Origin: Salinicola peritrichatus
GTDB lineage: Bacteria > Pseudomonadota > Gammaproteobacteria > Pseudomonadales > Halomonadaceae
Reading direction: 5' to 3'
Assembly: GCF_003206715.1 (NCBI RefSeq)
Contig: NZ_PZJU01000019.1
Coordinates: forward strand, 79,227 to 143,226
Length of the DNA stretch: 64,000 nt
Each line of letters begins with the position of its first letter. Positions within the stretch are counted from its first letter, which is position 1. The translations under genes and the position numbers were made by a program. The notes under the pieces were generated by a model that did no database searches, was not told where the DNA came from, and saw nothing but the letters and a program-made list of their open reading frames with translations. This document shows positions 44,253 through 53,337 of this stretch, piece after piece.

Positions 44253-44813
44253 ATGAGACTGGCTAATCTCAAGCAGAACATCGCAATGATGAGTCTGTTA
44301 GCTATGGCCTCTATTGCTATCGCCAGTCCACCTAGCAGCCTAGGCCCGCAGGGGCTTATGCTCTGGGGGAGCCCGCGTGACTTACCTGAGCTGAGTTTCG
44401 AGGATGGCGATGGCAACCCTTTAACGCTAGCCAATTTTGAAGGGAAGCTTGTCCTGCTCAATATTTGGGCGACCTAGTGCGGACCATGCCGCGAAGAGTT
44501 ACCCGCGCCAGATGCCCTTCAAGCCGAGTTGGGCGGAGAGGCTTTCGAGGTCGTCGCGCTCTCCGCCGATCGTAAAGGGATCGATGTCGTGAAGAACTTC
44601 TACCAGGACATGGGCATTGAGCATCTTCGCCAGATATCGATCAAACCGGGAGGGCTGGAGCGAACTTGGGTACCGTAGGCATTCCGACGACATTACTGAT
44701 CGACCGCCGAGGTGAGGAGATTGGGCGTCTGGTGGGCGACGGAGTGGGACAGCCCAGCAATGAACGACTTTCTTCTCGACATTATTGAACGTGATAGAGG
44801 GGTATCCCAATGA
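44253..44813 (+). pseudogene. TlpA-like thioredoxin gene with nonsense and frameshift mutations
   Basis: The first frame gives a signal peptide and LPELSFEDGDGNPLTLANFE, then LLNIWAT and a TAG (44475-44477) exactly where TlpA proteins have Trp of WCxPC; the next codons read CGPCREELPAPDALQAELGG. A later frameshift follows SIKPGGLER, with the cis-Pro part TVGIPTTLLIDRRGEEIGRL in another frame and the tail EWDSPAMNDFLLDIIERDRG in a third. The gene is dead. Confidence 0.85.
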
Positions 44814-45124
44814 ACTGCTGTGATAAGCAACCCAAGCAGGGACCGGAGCAGTCAGGCTTCCGAAGCCTACTGACAGGGCCGCGCCGCTTCTGGCTTTTAG
44901 GCGCCGTGGTAATTGCTGCTAGCCTCGCGTTGGGCTGGGACCAGTTGGTCCTCTTCGGCATAGCGCCGATACTGATAGGCCTGTTGCCGTGTGTGGTCAT
45001 GTGTGGATTGGGCCTATGCATGATGAAATGCAAGGACAAGAAAGACAAGCCTGCCGACCAGGGCGAGACGTCTAACGTTCAGGCCAGCATCGATTCTCAT
45101 CCAGCGTCCAAGGAGACGGCGTAA
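44810..45124 (+). CDS. small cysteine-containing membrane protein, DUF2933-like
   Basis: The 104-residue product starts MNCCDKQPKQG and has two hydrophobic segments (FWLLGAVVIAASLALGW and LFGIAPILIGLLPCVVMCGL). It ends with CMMKCKDKKDK and a polar tail. The arrangement resembles the short DUF2933-type membrane proteins of copper/silver islands, but the match is loose. It is one of the few intact genes of this cluster, between a broken tlpA and a broken ccdA. Confidence 0.6.
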   Translation: MNCCDKQPKQGPEQSGFRSLLTGPRRFWLLGAVVIAASLALGWDQLVLFGIAPILIGLLPCVVMCGLGLCMMKCKDKKDKPADQGETSNVQASIDSHPASKETA

Positions 45125-45137
45125 ACGTCCGCTCTGA

Positions 45138-45881
45138 ATGCTTGATATCGCCAATATCGGCCTGCTCACGGCTTTCCTGGCAGGCCTGATCTCTTTCGTC
45201 TCGCCCTGTGTTCTGCCGCTAGTGCCTGGCTACCTCTCCTTCGTAGCCGGGCGTTCGCTAAGCCAGATACGTGAAGCGGATCGACGTGAACGGCTCAGGG
45301 TGCTGGCCCAGTCGATATGGTTCGTACTCGGATTCTCCACGGTCTTTCTGGTTCTGGAGGCGAGCGCCACGACCATCGGTCGCCTGTTACTGGTCTATCG
45401 TCAGGAAGCGAACCTTGTTGGCGGCGTCATTGTCGTTGTGTTTGGTGTATTCATGACCGGCATTATCCCGATGCGTTGGCTACAGCGGGAATGGCGCTTC
45501 ATCGGCAAGCTCAAAGAAGATGGCGGCGGGCCTGGCGCGGCTTAGTGGCTCGGTGTCGCATTCGCATTCGGCTGGACACCCTGTATTGGCCCGATCCTGG
45601 GCGCCATCCTTACCGTTAGCGCTTCGACGGCCAATATTTCAGGCGGCTTGGCGTTACTTGGAATTTATTCGCTGGGCTTGGGTATGCCATTCCTACTGAG
45701 CGCCTTTTCGCTTGACCGATTCCTTAAGCATCAGCGGTTTCTACGGCGCTGGGGGCAAACTATGCACATCGTGGCGGGGCTCATTATGATTACCATGGGC
45801 ATACTGATGATTACCGGCCAACTGACAGCGTTATCTTACTGGCTGCTAGCGACGTTCCCTGCGCTCGGTTCCATTGGGTAA
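45138..45881 (+). pseudogene. CcdA-like cytochrome c biogenesis gene with one amber stop
   Basis: A 247-codon frame encodes a six-helix CcdA/DsbD-beta protein: AGLISFVSPCVLPLVPGYLS with the first cysteine, and AFAFGWTPCIGPILGAILTV with the second. A single TAG at 45543-45545, just before WLGVAFAFGW, interrupts it, and the frame is otherwise intact to the end. It would have supplied electrons to the neighbouring TlpA-like protein, which is also broken. Confidence 0.82.
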
Positions 45882-46079
45882 ACTTTTCGAAGAAATTCTA
45901 TGCGAAATGCAGTGAACCCTTTTCTTACGTGTTGGGTCCGAGTGATTACTTACCCGTCTGTGAAATAATGCAGGCCGTCTAGTCTGCCGTTCTTTCATCG
46001 CTGCTATCGTTGATTGATGATGCAGCGTCTTCTGCGGATTATGGTAATTGTACTGCCAGCAGCAGTGTTTCAGCGTCTA

Positions 46080-46415
46080 TTCCAGGTCCTCCTTGCTTGA
46101 TTCATAGCGGCCCGTTACAAACACGTCTCTGATACGGCTATTGAAGCGTTCGATCATCCCGTTGGCCTGTGGGCGCCCCGGCTTGATCAGGCGATTTTCG
46201 CTATTATGCGTCTGACACTCCAGTTCTAAGGCGTGGCGACCATTGGCTTTCTCTATTCCGCCAGTTCCGCCAGTTCCGCCAGTTCCGCCAGTTTCGCCAG
46301 TGTCGGCACCTCACGCCGTTTGAGCATGCGTTGCAGGCTGGAGCGTGACAGCCTTGTGTTCAGGAACTCGCGTGCCACGACCAGGACAGCCTCTTCGATG
46401 AGCTAAATCAACTTC
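46080..46415 (-). pseudogene. IS481-family transposase remnant
   Basis: The leftward frame gives EEAVLVVAREFLNTRLSRSS and LQRMLKRREVPTLAKLAELA, then a run of LAE repeats into a stop. After a break the frame continues NRLIKPGRPQANGMIERFNS and RIRDVFVTGRYESSKEDLE, the integrase-core end with the conserved Glu of IS481 proteins. Both halves are partial. Confidence 0.75.
46256..46300. repeat. five 9-bp tandem repeats inside the IS481 remnant
   Basis: TTCCGCCAG occurs four times head to tail, followed by a variant TTTCGCCAG. On the coding strand they encode LAE-LAE-LAE steps, an expansion of a natural helical segment of the transposase. Confidence 0.85.
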
Positions 46416-46615
46416 ATCCAGGTGTGAACGATATCAATTGACTTTACCCGGTGCGTTCTCTCGATATACCGCTTTCCAGTGGTTCCTAGTCGTCATGGCT
46501 TTCTCATTGGAGATACTAGCTAAAAACCTTAGCCGTTGGATTTAACATTTTACCTTCGCTTGGACGTTTATTCCCTGTCACATCAGCTTGTAGCCCGATA
46601 GTCTCAGGAAATCCA

Positions 46616-48457
46616 ATGCTTCGACGCCTCTTGGCGCGATCCGCCAACACTCCAAATGCCGCCGAGGGTTACCACTTTCCTCAGACCGGTAGGGAGCTGC
46701 TCGCGACCCCGCGTCGTCAATCGATGATCAAGTTGCTCTGGGACACGACGTCCCTGACGCAGCCAGTATTCAACGAGTATCTACTAGCTCCTATCGGAAG
46801 GTATGCCGAGCTTGTACAGTTGCTTCCGGCCTCCGAGTCGCATCACCACGCCTATCCAGGAGGCATGCTCGACCACGCGCTCGAGATGGCCTGCTACGGG
46901 CTTCGTCTCCGGCAACGTCACCTCTTGCCACCCAATGCCAAGCCCGAGGATCAGAGTTCCGCCGGCGAGCTTTGGAGTGCAGCGATCATTTATGGTTCGT
47001 TGATGCACGACGTGGCCAAGGTGCTGGTCGACATCGAAATTCATCTCGAGGACGGCAGCGAGTGGCGCGTGTGGCATGGGGTGATACCTAAGCCTTACCG
47101 CGTTCGCTATCGCACGGGGAGGGAATACCACCTCCACAGTGCCGTCAACCCAGTGCTGGCGCACCAAGTTTTGGGGGGCAGGGTATTGGACTGGCTGATG
47201 AGCCAGCCCCGATTGTTTGCACTACTGATGTACACGATCGCCGGTCACACCGAGCGAGGCGGCATTATTGCCGAGTTGATCCACCAGGCTGATCGGGCAA
47301 GTGTCGCCAAGGCGCTAGGTGGCGATCCTGTTCAGGCGCTATCTGCGCCGACGGAGTCCATCCAGCGTAAGCTGGCCGAGGGGCTGCGTTATCTGGTCAA
47401 AGATCAGTTCAAATTGAACCAGAAGGGAGGGGCCGGCTGGCTCACCGATGAAGCGCTCTGGCTGGTATCGCCACGTGTAGTCAATGAGCTTAAGACCCAC
47501 CTCTATTCCCAAGGGATCAAAAGTATACCGGCCGACCTCAACCGACTCTACGGCGAATTGCAGGCTCACGGTCTCATTGAGGAGGTCAGCGAGGGCAAGT
47601 CAGTCTGGAAGTGTGAGATCACTGACGGTGACTGGAATCAGGTTTTCAACATGGTCAAGGTACCTCCCACGCTGATTTGGGGCGTTGAGGGCAAGCCGGC
47701 GTCATTCAATGGCGAATTGACTGTACGGGGAGCCGGAGCTCCTGAGGAAGCCTCGGCTGATAAGCCCCAAAACTCGCAGAAGACAAAAAGCGAGCCGAGC
47801 AAGGATCAGCTTGTCGAGGCTGACGTTACCGGCGATCTGCAGCCGCAGAAGCAGAATTCATCTGTTACTCCTAGTCCCCAAGTGGGTGGCTTCACTTCAT
47901 CGGATGTTTCCCTCGACGACGACATCATGGCGCTCTTTCCAGAAGTCAGGACGTCCGAACCGAAAAGCTCAATTGAATCCATGGTTTGCGAAAGCAAAGT
48001 AACAGACAACTTATCCGGGCCAAATTCAGTGAAATCTGTTAAAACACCAGATGCGCATGATAATCATTCAGATCTCGGGGGGCAGTTCTGGCAGTGGTTG
48101 AAGGTGGGTCTGGCAAACCATTCGATCGTCATCAATGACACCAATGCGCCCGTTCATACAGTGGACGGCACCTACTTCCTTGTGAGCCCGGGGATCTTCA
48201 AGCGCTTCAGTAACGTTGTGCTGGGCAATGAAGAGCTGTGGAAAACGGTTCAAAAACGTTTTCAGAAACTGGGCGCGCACGTCAGGACTCATGGACAGAA
48301 CATACACACCGTTTCTGTCGAGGGGCCGAACAAGACCCGACTGCTGAAGGGGTACCTGATCAAGGATCCGCAACAGGTGAGTCAGAAGATACCGCCTGAC
48401 AACTGGGTATTGGCTCTGCAAACCACAAAAGGAGAAGGGGAACAGTTAGATGAATGA
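46616..48457 (+). CDS. traI: MobH-family relaxase TraI
   Basis: The 613-residue protein has the TraI_2 (DUF1528) relaxase domain in the first 300 residues, with the histidine-rich metal motif ESHHHAYPGGMLDHALEMAC and the HD-type SLMHDVAKVLVDIEIHLEDG, then AGHTERGGIIAELIHQADRA. A DUF1528 C-terminal domain lies near residues 500-600 (GQFWQWLKVGLANHSIVIND, FLVSPGIFKRFSNV) after a polar linker. It nicks the transfer origin to start conjugation. It overlaps the integrase gene by 8 bases. Confidence 0.92.
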   Translation: MLRRLLARSANTPNAAEGYHFPQTGRELLATPRRQSMIKLLWDTTSLTQPVFNEYLLAPIGRYAELVQLLPASESHHHAYPGGMLDHALEMACYGLRLRQRHLLPPNAKPEDQSSAGELWSAAIIYGSLMHDVAKVLVDIEIHLEDGSEWRVWHGVIPKPYRVRYRTGREYHLHSAVNPVLAHQVLGGRVLDWLMSQPRLFALLMYTIAGHTERGGIIAELIHQADRASVAKALGGDPVQALSAPTESIQRKLAEGLRYLVKDQFKLNQKGGAGWLTDEALWLVSPRVVNELKTHLYSQGIKSIPADLNRLYGELQAHGLIEEVSEGKSVWKCEITDGDWNQVFNMVKVPPTLIWGVEGKPASFNGELTVRGAGAPEEASADKPQNSQKTKSEPSKDQLVEADVTGDLQPQKQNSSVTPSPQVGGFTSSDVSLDDDIMALFPEVRTSEPKSSIESMVCESKVTDNLSGPNSVKSVKTPDAHDNHSDLGGQFWQWLKVGLANHSIVINDTNAPVHTVDGTYFLVSPGIFKRFSNVVLGNEELWKTVQKRFQKLGAHVRTHGQNIHTVSVEGPNKTRLLKGYLIKDPQQVSQKIPPDNWVLALQTTKGEGEQLDE

Positions 48458-49403
48458 TGTGTCGTTTCTGGAGCTGTTGAGCCGCTATGCAGCAGATAAG
48501 CACCTTCGGCCCAAGAGCGTCAGCACCTACACCGCGGTCGTACGGTTATTCAGACGCTATCTGGGTCATGAAGCCTATCCCAGTATGGTCACGCGTCATA
48601 TGGTGATCGAGTGGAGAGTGTCGATAATACGCACGCTGGATAAACCGGACGGCATAGCCGAATCCAGCTGGAATAACTACACGCGCCATCTCAAGGCGCT
48701 CTACAGCTTCGGGATAAAATATCAGCTGATCGCATGCACTCAGAACCCTTTTAGCGAGGTTTCCGTCAAACAGCCAAAACAGCCCAAGAAGTCGCTCCAG
48801 CCCTTGCAGATCCGCTACGCGCGTGAGGTTCTGGACGTTTGCCGCCGTTATGAGATTTGCTACGAGGAGGCATCGAAAATCCATCCGGCCTGGTTTTGGC
48901 AGGCACTGATGGAGACTTTCTTCTATACGGGGATTCGGCTAAACCAGCTACTTCACCTGGAAGCGGGAGATGTCAATCTCAAAAAGCGCGTTTTTCGAGC
49001 CTCGGCAGTGGGTTCAAAAACGCACTCGGAGAGCATTCTCCCAATACCTGATGGTTTGTACCCGCATCTCCATACGTTAATCGTGGCGGCGCATAATGCC
49101 GGTTTTAAAAGACAGGACCAGCTATTCAATGTGAACCGATTCAGTCATCGCCATAAACGTACAACGATGGATACCTGGCAGGTCGAGCGGTTCTTTCAAG
49201 CCCTCTCGGATCTCACAGGCTATAAGATGTCTCCGCACCGCTTCCGTCACTTCCTCGCGACAAGTCTCATGGAAAGCCCTGAGCGCAATATCCACATCAC
49301 CCAAAATATACTCAATCACACCGATATACGCACCACGATGGAATACGTCCATCCCGACGTCGAATCCATGCGTCGCGCCCTGAACGCCAGGCCACCGGTA
49401 TAG
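48450..49403 (+). CDS. tyrosine recombinase, ICE integrase
   Basis: The 317-residue recombinase has an N-terminal SAM-like core-binding domain (LLSRYAADKHLRPKSVSTYT) and a catalytic domain with Arg in FFYTGIRLNQLLHLEAGDV, HRFRH (MSPHRFRHFLATSLME), the second His in LNHTDIRTTMEYVHPD, and the Tyr in that segment. It lies 201 bases from the tRNA-Thr fragment, in the usual place for the integrase that inserts the ICE at that tRNA. Confidence 0.9.
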   Translation: MNDVSFLELLSRYAADKHLRPKSVSTYTAVVRLFRRYLGHEAYPSMVTRHMVIEWRVSIIRTLDKPDGIAESSWNNYTRHLKALYSFGIKYQLIACTQNPFSEVSVKQPKQPKKSLQPLQIRYAREVLDVCRRYEICYEEASKIHPAWFWQALMETFFYTGIRLNQLLHLEAGDVNLKKRVFRASAVGSKTHSESILPIPDGLYPHLHTLIVAAHNAGFKRQDQLFNVNRFSHRHKRTTMDTWQVERFFQALSDLTGYKMSPHRFRHFLATSLMESPERNIHITQNILNHTDIRTTMEYVHPDVESMRRALNARPPV

Positions 49404-49604
49404 TCGCTTGAGAATCAACAGACAGAGGGGGAGGGGAACCTCCACCTCCTAATTATCGCGATGAAGATGGGTGGGTTGACATCCATGTGGGGGTTGGCCA
49501 TGATTCATAGCGCCAATGTAGTGCAGGGAGAGGTTTCTGCATGAGTGGCGCTAAAAATTTTATGTTAGCTGAACCAAACAGTTTTGCTGCACGGCCGAAA
49601 ACCC

Positions 49605-49657
49605 GCAACTGACTTGTAATCAGTAGGTCCCGGGTTCGACTCCTGGTGCCGGCACCA
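49605..49657 (+). other. attachment site: 3' fragment of tRNA-Thr(UGU)
   Basis: From GCAACTGACTTGTAATCAGT to the 3' CCA, the sequence equals the anticodon arm (TTGTAAT, anticodon TGT), variable loop, T arm (GTTCGACTC) and acceptor strand (GTGCCGGCACCA) of tRNA-Thr. The 5' half (acceptor strand and D arm) is absent and replaced by unrelated bases. A 3' fragment like this is left at the far end when an ICE inserts into a tRNA, so the element lies to the left and its intact tRNA is outside the window. Confidence 0.85.
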
Positions 49658-49700
49658 TAAAATGTCGAGCCGAAAATCAACGCTTGCGTTGAACCAAGAA

Positions 49701-49722
49701 GCCGCCGAAAGGGCGGTTTTTT
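49701..49722 (+). terminator. rho-independent terminator of the former tRNA gene
   Basis: CCGCC-GAAAG-GGCGG is followed by TTTTTT, 44 bases after the tRNA 3' end. It was presumably the original terminator of the tRNA-Thr gene, supporting the view that the DNA to the right is resident chromosome. Confidence 0.85.
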
Positions 49723-50300
49723 CGTATATGCCCATCATGCCAACGAATTGAGTCTGCAGCCGCGTGTCGGATTTGGCAGCGCCTCGATCGTCTCGCTACC
49801 TTTCTTCAGCGTCTCTACTGACTTAAGCCGCAGCGCTGTAATCGAAGTGGTAATGGCCTTCGCTCGTTACCAAGAGTCGGTCCCTCATCGAGGCCGAATA
49901 CCGTAACTCGGTCCATCTACCTCCGTTAAATCGGGGCGCAAAGCGCGTTGATATTTAAGTAATAAACATGGATGAATTCGTCTGATTTAATAATAAAAGT
50001 CCTACATGTATGCGGCTAAAGGAATTGAAAAAGGACAATTTTATGTTTGGGTGGTAATGATGAGGAGCCGAAAATATTGTTGCCAAGTACAGGCTGGAAG
50101 TCGCTGACCGAGAAGGGTGGTTATTCATGCAGACGAACCTAAGTGTTATCAAATCAATGAGATGGAGAAAGGGAGTAGACATATGTAACAACCGCTTGCC
50201 CTAAGTCCTTGGAGTGACTACACCTTAAATGCGTTATTAAGCATGTCCTCAATGACTTATTGATGAGCTGGCGGTAAGTATGACCGCCAAAGGAGACGAG
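49723..50300. other. gene-free spacer before the second copper-storage gene
   Basis: No credible gene is present. The last 80 bases contain ACTACACCTTAAA, matching the left half of the palindrome found at 10710 before the first copper-storage gene. The rest shows no repeat or recognisable element. Confidence 0.5.
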
Positions 50301-50627
50301 ATGGACTTCGGAAAATATAAATCCTGCATCGAGGCTTGCAATGTATGCGCAACCTACTGTGATGCCTGCGCTGTTGCCTGCCTGAAGGAAGACGACGTGA
50401 AGATGATGGCGGAGTGTATTCGCCTGGATATGCAGTGCGCGCAGATCTGCCGGCTGGCGGCATCCTTCATGGCGCAGGGTAGCGAATATGCCAGCGACAT
50501 TTGCAGAATCTGCGCGGATATCTGCAAGAAGTGTGGCGATGAGTGCGCCAAGCATGATGCTGAGCATTGCCAGGAGTGTGCCAAGGCATGCCACCGCTGT
50601 GCCGAAGCGTGTGCCGCCATGGCGTAA
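50301..50627 (+). CDS. four-helix-bundle copper-storage protein (Csp, DUF326), chromosomal copy
   Basis: The 108-residue protein is nearly identical to the one at 10790, with the same cysteine ladder (SCIEACNVCATYCDAC to CHRCAEACAAMA). The start MDFGKYKSC is chosen because AAAGGAG lies before it; an upstream ATG at 50280 would add seven residues without homology. One cysteine spacing neighbour is changed (ATYCDAC for ATYCDTC). It opens the second complex I-like locus. Confidence 0.9.
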   Translation: MDFGKYKSCIEACNVCATYCDACAVACLKEDDVKMMAECIRLDMQCAQICRLAASFMAQGSEYASDICRICADICKKCGDECAKHDAEHCQECAKACHRCAEACAAMA

Positions 50628-50659
50628 GGCCAAACTGTTCAGCTTGAATCGGAAAAGTG

Positions 50660-50702
50660 GGCTAGCGTTCAGGAAGCAACAGGTACGGAGCGCTAGCCTT
50701 TT
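50660..50702 (+). promoter_or_regulatory. 8-bp hairpin in the copper-storage to nuoA gap
   Basis: GGCTAGCG, a 23-base loop, then CGCTAGCC and TTTTCG. The left arm and its flank are conserved in the ICE copy near 11291, where the right arm is lost. Terminator, attenuator or RNA-processing signal are all possible. Confidence 0.45.
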
Positions 50703-50791
50703 CGTATTCGTTATGTAGGCCCAGGCAGGTTTTCTACACTGGTAAGGCCAGGGTTGGCCTTTGTATCACGTGCAGCGACGCGAGGGATCGC

Positions 50792-51139
50792 ATGGAACTG
50801 GTCGCACTTCTCCTCATTCTTCTGATCGGCCTAGGTGCTGGGCTATTGATCCAGTGGTTGCCCATGCGCCATCAGCCGATGCCGACCTGGCCCCAGCGCG
50901 CACCGTTCCTGGGCGGCGGTACGCCCGACAGCCATGCCTGGAGCCGCTATCACGTCCGCTACTACCCCATGACCCTGCTGCTCATCGCCTTCGAGATGGA
51001 GATGATGTTCATGTACCCGTGGGCGGTGGTCTTCGTCGAGAAGGGCATGATGGCGATGATGGAGATGGGCATGTTCCTGGCAATCCTGTCGGTGGGCATC
51101 GTCTATGCCTGGCGCGAGGGGGTGTTCAAGTGGCAGTGA
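50792..51139 (+). CDS. nuoA: NuoA-like subunit, chromosomal copy
   Basis: The 115 residues match the ICE copy closely from APFLGGGTPDSHAWSRYH onward; differences are concentrated in the first helix (MELVALLLILLIGLGAGLLI). It again lacks the YECG cysteine and again has a Met-dense C-terminal helix (EKGMMAMMEMGMF). It overlaps the next gene by 10 bases. Confidence 0.88.
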   Translation: MELVALLLILLIGLGAGLLIQWLPMRHQPMPTWPQRAPFLGGGTPDSHAWSRYHVRYYPMTLLLIAFEMEMMFMYPWAVVFVEKGMMAMMEMGMFLAILSVGIVYAWREGVFKWQ

Positions 51140-52398
51140 ACTGGTTGCGTAAATTCGCTTCGCGTTCGGCTGCCACGGTATTTCCCGTGCTAGGCCGTCA
51201 GGGTGAGGCCGCGCTGCACCGGTTGGCGCTGACGCCGGGCATCGAACTGGTCGATTCGCCGCGTCATGCCAGTGTGCTGCTGGTGGCGGGGGAGATTCCG
51301 GCCGACCGCTTCGAACCCCTGCGCCGCGTGCACGATCAGCTGCCCCATCCCTTCGCGGTGCTGTGGTTCCGCAGCGAGCCCTGGCCCCATCTGGAAGACG
51401 TGACGCGCATCGATGCGCTGGACGCGCTGCCCGAGGCGCTGATCGCGGCGCATCGCGAGCTGTTGCTGGGCCGGCGTGACAGTGCGTCACGCATCTTGCC
51501 GGACGAACCGCCCAACCCCTGGGAGGGGCTGGGCGACTTCGGCCAGGGCGGCGAGGGCATGATGGGCGGCGTGCCCTACGGGCGGCCCATGGCCATGAAC
51601 ATGATGGACGACGTTCGCGACGGGCTGACGCTGGATTCGCTGAGCTTCCGGCTAGGGCCGTTCTATCCCGGCCTGCCGCCCGGCATGGCGGCGGAGATCA
51701 CCCTGCAGGGCGATCTGGTACAGATGTGGAGCACCCAGCTCGCGCCCTACCCGCGAGCGCTCGATCCGGTGTTCTTCGCCGCCCGGGAGCGCCCGGTGCC
51801 CATCGCCGAGCTCGAGCTCGCCCGGGCCCACCATCACCTGCGGCGTCTGTTTTCCGCCCTGCGCCTGGCCGGACTGGAGGGCGCCAGCCTGAGCGCGCTG
51901 CGCCTGGCGCGGGAGCTTTCGCCCGGAAGCCGGCTGGACGGGTTGCGCCGGCGTCTGGTGCGCAGCGGCTTCTTTCGTCTCTCGTCGCTGGCAGGGGGCG
52001 CGCTGGAGGCCGAGCAGGCCCGGCAGCTCGGCGGTCCGGCCGCCCGTGCCGCGGGGCTGGATGACGACCTGCGCAGCCAGGACGACGGCTATCGCCGGCT
52101 GGGCTTCGCGCCGGTAACCCAGTCGGCTGGCGACACCCGTGCCCGCTGGCAGCAGTTATTGGCGGAGATCGAGCAGTCGCTGCAGTTGGCGCGCCGGGCC
52201 GAGCGCGACAAGGCATGCACGGAGCGGATGGACAGCATCGAGACGCCGCGCGGTCCCTGGCTCGAGCAACTGCCGCAGGATGGCAGCTCGCTGCTCGATG
52301 AGCTGATGCCGGGGCTGGAGTGGGGCGATGCCCTGGCCACCGTCGCCAGCCTGGATGTGGCGGCGGCCGAACGGTCCCTTGGCGAGGCGCCGGCATGA
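51130..52398 (+). CDS. degenerate NuoB/NuoD-like soluble subunit, chromosomal copy
   Basis: The 422-residue protein starts at GTG (MAVNWLRKFASRSAATVFPV), as in the ICE copy. It is more Arg/Ala-rich and 17 residues shorter, mainly near the C terminus. The only cysteine is in a variable place (DKACTERM), so no Fe-S ligand pattern survives. The shared core VDSPRHASVLLVAGEIPADR and GGEGMMGGVPYGRPMAMNMM is almost unchanged, marking what is under selection. Confidence 0.72.
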   Translation: MAVNWLRKFASRSAATVFPVLGRQGEAALHRLALTPGIELVDSPRHASVLLVAGEIPADRFEPLRRVHDQLPHPFAVLWFRSEPWPHLEDVTRIDALDALPEALIAAHRELLLGRRDSASRILPDEPPNPWEGLGDFGQGGEGMMGGVPYGRPMAMNMMDDVRDGLTLDSLSFRLGPFYPGLPPGMAAEITLQGDLVQMWSTQLAPYPRALDPVFFAARERPVPIAELELARAHHHLRRLFSALRLAGLEGASLSALRLARELSPGSRLDGLRRRLVRSGFFRLSSLAGGALEAEQARQLGGPAARAAGLDDDLRSQDDGYRRLGFAPVTQSAGDTRARWQQLLAEIEQSLQLARRAERDKACTERMDSIETPRGPWLEQLPQDGSSLLDELMPGLEWGDALATVASLDVAAAERSLGEAPA

Positions 52399-53324
52399 TC
52401 GTCGATCAACTGATTCTGCCGCTGCTCATGGTTCTGGTCACGCTGAGTGTCGGCGCCTACATCGTCGCCGTGCTCGACCGGCTGATGGCCGGCGCGTTCG
52501 GCGCGCCCCGGGGCGGCAATGTATGGCTGGCGCCGCTGACGCGCGGCGCCTGGCTGCTGACCCAGCACGCCAACGCCACCGAGGCCCCGGACTGGCGAGC
52601 CTGGCGGCTGGCGCCGGCGCTCTATCTGGCGCTGGCGGCGATCGGGCTGGCGGTGATGCCGTGGTCGGCGTCGCTGGTCGCCACCGATCTGGTCACCAGC
52701 GTGGTGCTATGGGGCAGCGTAGAAGCGCTGGCGACCGTCGTCATCTTCCTGCACGGCTGGTCGGCCAATGCGTTGCTGACGCTGATCGGCGGTTACCGTT
52801 ATGTGGCACTGGGGCTCTCCTACATCCTGATCAGCATGTTCGTGCTGATCGGCGTGGCGCTGCCCGCCGAATCGCTGCAGTTCACCCAGGTGGTGGCCTC
52901 TCAGGAGGGGCTTTGGAACGTGCTTCGCCAGCCGCTGGGGCTACCGCTGTTTCTCATCGTCGGGCTGGGCATGACCTTCTGGGGGCCGCTCGACCTGGCC
53001 GATTCCACGGATCTGGCCGGCGGCACGGCTTCGGAGGTCTCGGGGCCGCCACGGCTGGTGTGGGACATCGCCCGGGCGGCGATGCTGGTGGCCTTCAGCG
53101 GCGTGGCGACGACCGCCTTCCTGGGCGGCTGGCTGGGGCCCTGGCTGCCCGGTCCGCTGTGGGTGATCGTCAAGATGCTGGCGGTGCTGAGCGTATTGCT
53201 GCTGCTGGGCCGATGGCTGCCACGCCTGGCGCCGGAGCGCTGCGTCACGTTGATGTGGGTGGTGCTGTTGCCGCTGTCGTTTCTCGCTCTGGTGTGGGCC
53301 GGCGCTGTGGCGTTATGGGAATGA
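52395..53324 (+). CDS. nuoH: NuoH-like membrane subunit, chromosomal copy
   Basis: The 309 residues include IGGYRYVALGLSYILISMFV and AGGTASEVSGPPRLVWDIAR. It carries the same replacements of the SYE glutamate and the EAESEL loop as the ICE copy, so these are fixed traits of the family. The ATG overlaps the previous stop. A 13-base gap, rather than an overlap, separates it from nuoJ. Confidence 0.87.
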   Translation: MIVDQLILPLLMVLVTLSVGAYIVAVLDRLMAGAFGAPRGGNVWLAPLTRGAWLLTQHANATEAPDWRAWRLAPALYLALAAIGLAVMPWSASLVATDLVTSVVLWGSVEALATVVIFLHGWSANALLTLIGGYRYVALGLSYILISMFVLIGVALPAESLQFTQVVASQEGLWNVLRQPLGLPLFLIVGLGMTFWGPLDLADSTDLAGGTASEVSGPPRLVWDIARAAMLVAFSGVATTAFLGGWLGPWLPGPLWVIVKMLAVLSVLLLLGRWLPRLAPERCVTLMWVVLLPLSFLALVWAGAVALWE

Positions 53325-53337
53325 ACGGAGCGTTGTT

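Larger units (their letters stand above)
45882..46615. other. intergenic region with IS481 debris
   Basis: Only the transposase remnant and its 9-bp repeat are recognised. The 100-odd bases before traI are AT-rich and hold no clear gene. Confidence 0.5.

Noticed and set aside
49453..49680. 75-codon leftward reading frame over the tRNA fragment
   Set aside because: Its GAGTRSRTRDLLIT core is simply the antisense translation of a tRNA 3' end, a common false gene.
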